DNA of 64,000 nucleotides from Myotis daubentonii. Its lineage: Eukaryota > Chordata > Mammalia > Chiroptera > Vespertilionidae. Position numbers and translations under genes: made by a program. Positions 63,966-64,000 of this stretch are shown here, piece after piece. The DNA is taken from the NCBI RefSeq assembly GCF_963259705.1, contig NC_081844.1:9781715-9845714 (forward strand). Direction: 5' to 3'. The notes below the pieces were generated by a model. That model was given only the letters and a program-made list of their open reading frames with translations. It was not told the origin of the DNA and searched no databases. Position 1 is the stretch's first letter. Every line of letters begins with the position of its first letter.

Positions 63966-64000
63966 TACTTAGATTCTATTTACTTGTGTTTTAACTGTTT
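63966..64000. repeat. Partial monomer at the right edge
   Basis: The first 35 bases of monomer 176 ('tacttag' start, 'gtgttttaac'), cut by the window end. By its start it is most likely a long monomer with head III. The array therefore continues to the right; the left edge also begins exactly at a monomer start, by chance of windowing. Confidence 0.95.

Larger units (their letters stand above)
1..64000. repeat. Satellite DNA array, 345/383-bp monomers, filling the window
   Basis: There are 175 complete head-to-tail monomers (95 long, 80 short) and one partial. Monomer starts are taken as the base after 'aaatg', reading 'tagttag', 'tacttag' or 'aagttag'. Key used below. Heads (monomer positions 66-74): I 'aatactgtg', II 'aaaattgtg', III 'aaaactgag', IV 'agaattgtg' followed by 'tttttagag'. 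Long tails: a 'ccaccactaatctcgg', b 'ccacctctcatctcgg' with 'ctgggcc', c 'gagttttcgatctg', d 'ctttcgacctg', e 'ttcaacctctaatc'. Short tails: p 'ccggagatg', q 'ccggagagg'. All monomers share orientation and no foreign DNA interrupts them. AT-rich tandem DNA of this scale is typical of eukaryotic centromeric or pericentromeric heterochromatin; that location is inference. I do not recognise the family. Confidence 0.98.

Noticed and set aside
1..64000. CRISPR array (regular direct repeats)
   Set aside because: There are no unique spacers; the entire 345/383-bp unit is repeated, and no cas genes are present.
1..64000. CENP-B box
   Set aside because: I looked for TTCG followed by A and CGGG at the required spacing on both strands. 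'ttcgatctgtaatcttgg', 'ttcgacctgtaatctcgg' and the reverse of 'ctcgggaattg' do not fit the essential positions.
1..64000. Alpha-satellite-like origin because 345 is close to two 171-172-bp units
   Set aside because: The two halves of the monomer do not align with each other as dimers, and internal repeats are spaced about 95 and 87/124 bp. I see no likeness to the alpha satellite.
1..64000. rDNA spacer, telomere repeat or LTR content
   Set aside because: No rRNA segment, no short telomeric hexamer or similar run, and no target-site duplication or terminal repeat interrupts the series. Monomer lengths account for every base up to 63965.

Overview
The whole 64 kb window is one uninterrupted tandem satellite DNA array. 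I found no gene, RNA gene, transposon, CRISPR array or unique spacer. Walking every junction by hand gives 175 complete monomers plus a 35-bp stub at the right edge, all in one orientation. There are two length classes: long (L, 383 bp, 95 copies) and short (S, 345 bp, 80 copies). S lacks a 37-bp segment (264-300 in the first monomer) plus one further base. Only ten monomers deviate in length (340, 342, 344, 382 or 384 bp), and the lengths sum exactly to the position of the final stub, so nothing larger than one base is inserted anywhere. The basic repeat is an L+S dimer of 728 bp.

Organism: a eukaryote, from a centromeric, pericentromeric or other heterochromatic block. GC is about 33% (hand count of the first monomer: 56 G, 71 C in 383). 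CpG is only mildly depleted there (8 seen, about 10.4 expected), which is unlike a typical vertebrate. I do not recognise the satellite family and do not name a species.

Layout. 1-8046: 4-mer and 5-mer higher-order units (1456 and 1839 bp). 8047-23102: mosaic region rich in adjacent L-L pairs, with 1111-bp L-L-S trimers and paralogous blocks of 2222 and about 2529 bp. 23103-34896: two almost identical head-to-tail copies of a 16-monomer, 5897-bp unit. 34897-48715: 6-mers (about 2185 bp) built of three dimers, mixed with 4-mers carrying 5-bp-deleted S monomers. 48716-56723: a 2912-bp 8-mer, two full copies and a third that lost one dimer. 56724-64000: a 2529-bp 7-mer with two S-S junctions and a hybrid monomer. 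From 33441 to 58907 L and S alternate strictly (35 dimers). Left of that there are 17 L-L junctions and no S-S junction.

How it works together: monomers are mosaics of a few left parts (heads I-IV) and right parts (long tails a-e, short tails p/q) joined in different combinations. Rare point variants are shared by monomers at the same place in duplicated blocks. This is the footprint of repeated unequal exchange or conversion acting on blocks of 3 to 16 monomers. Each monomer also contains about four diverged internal sub-repeats, and by that comparison the short form looks like a deletion derivative of the long form.
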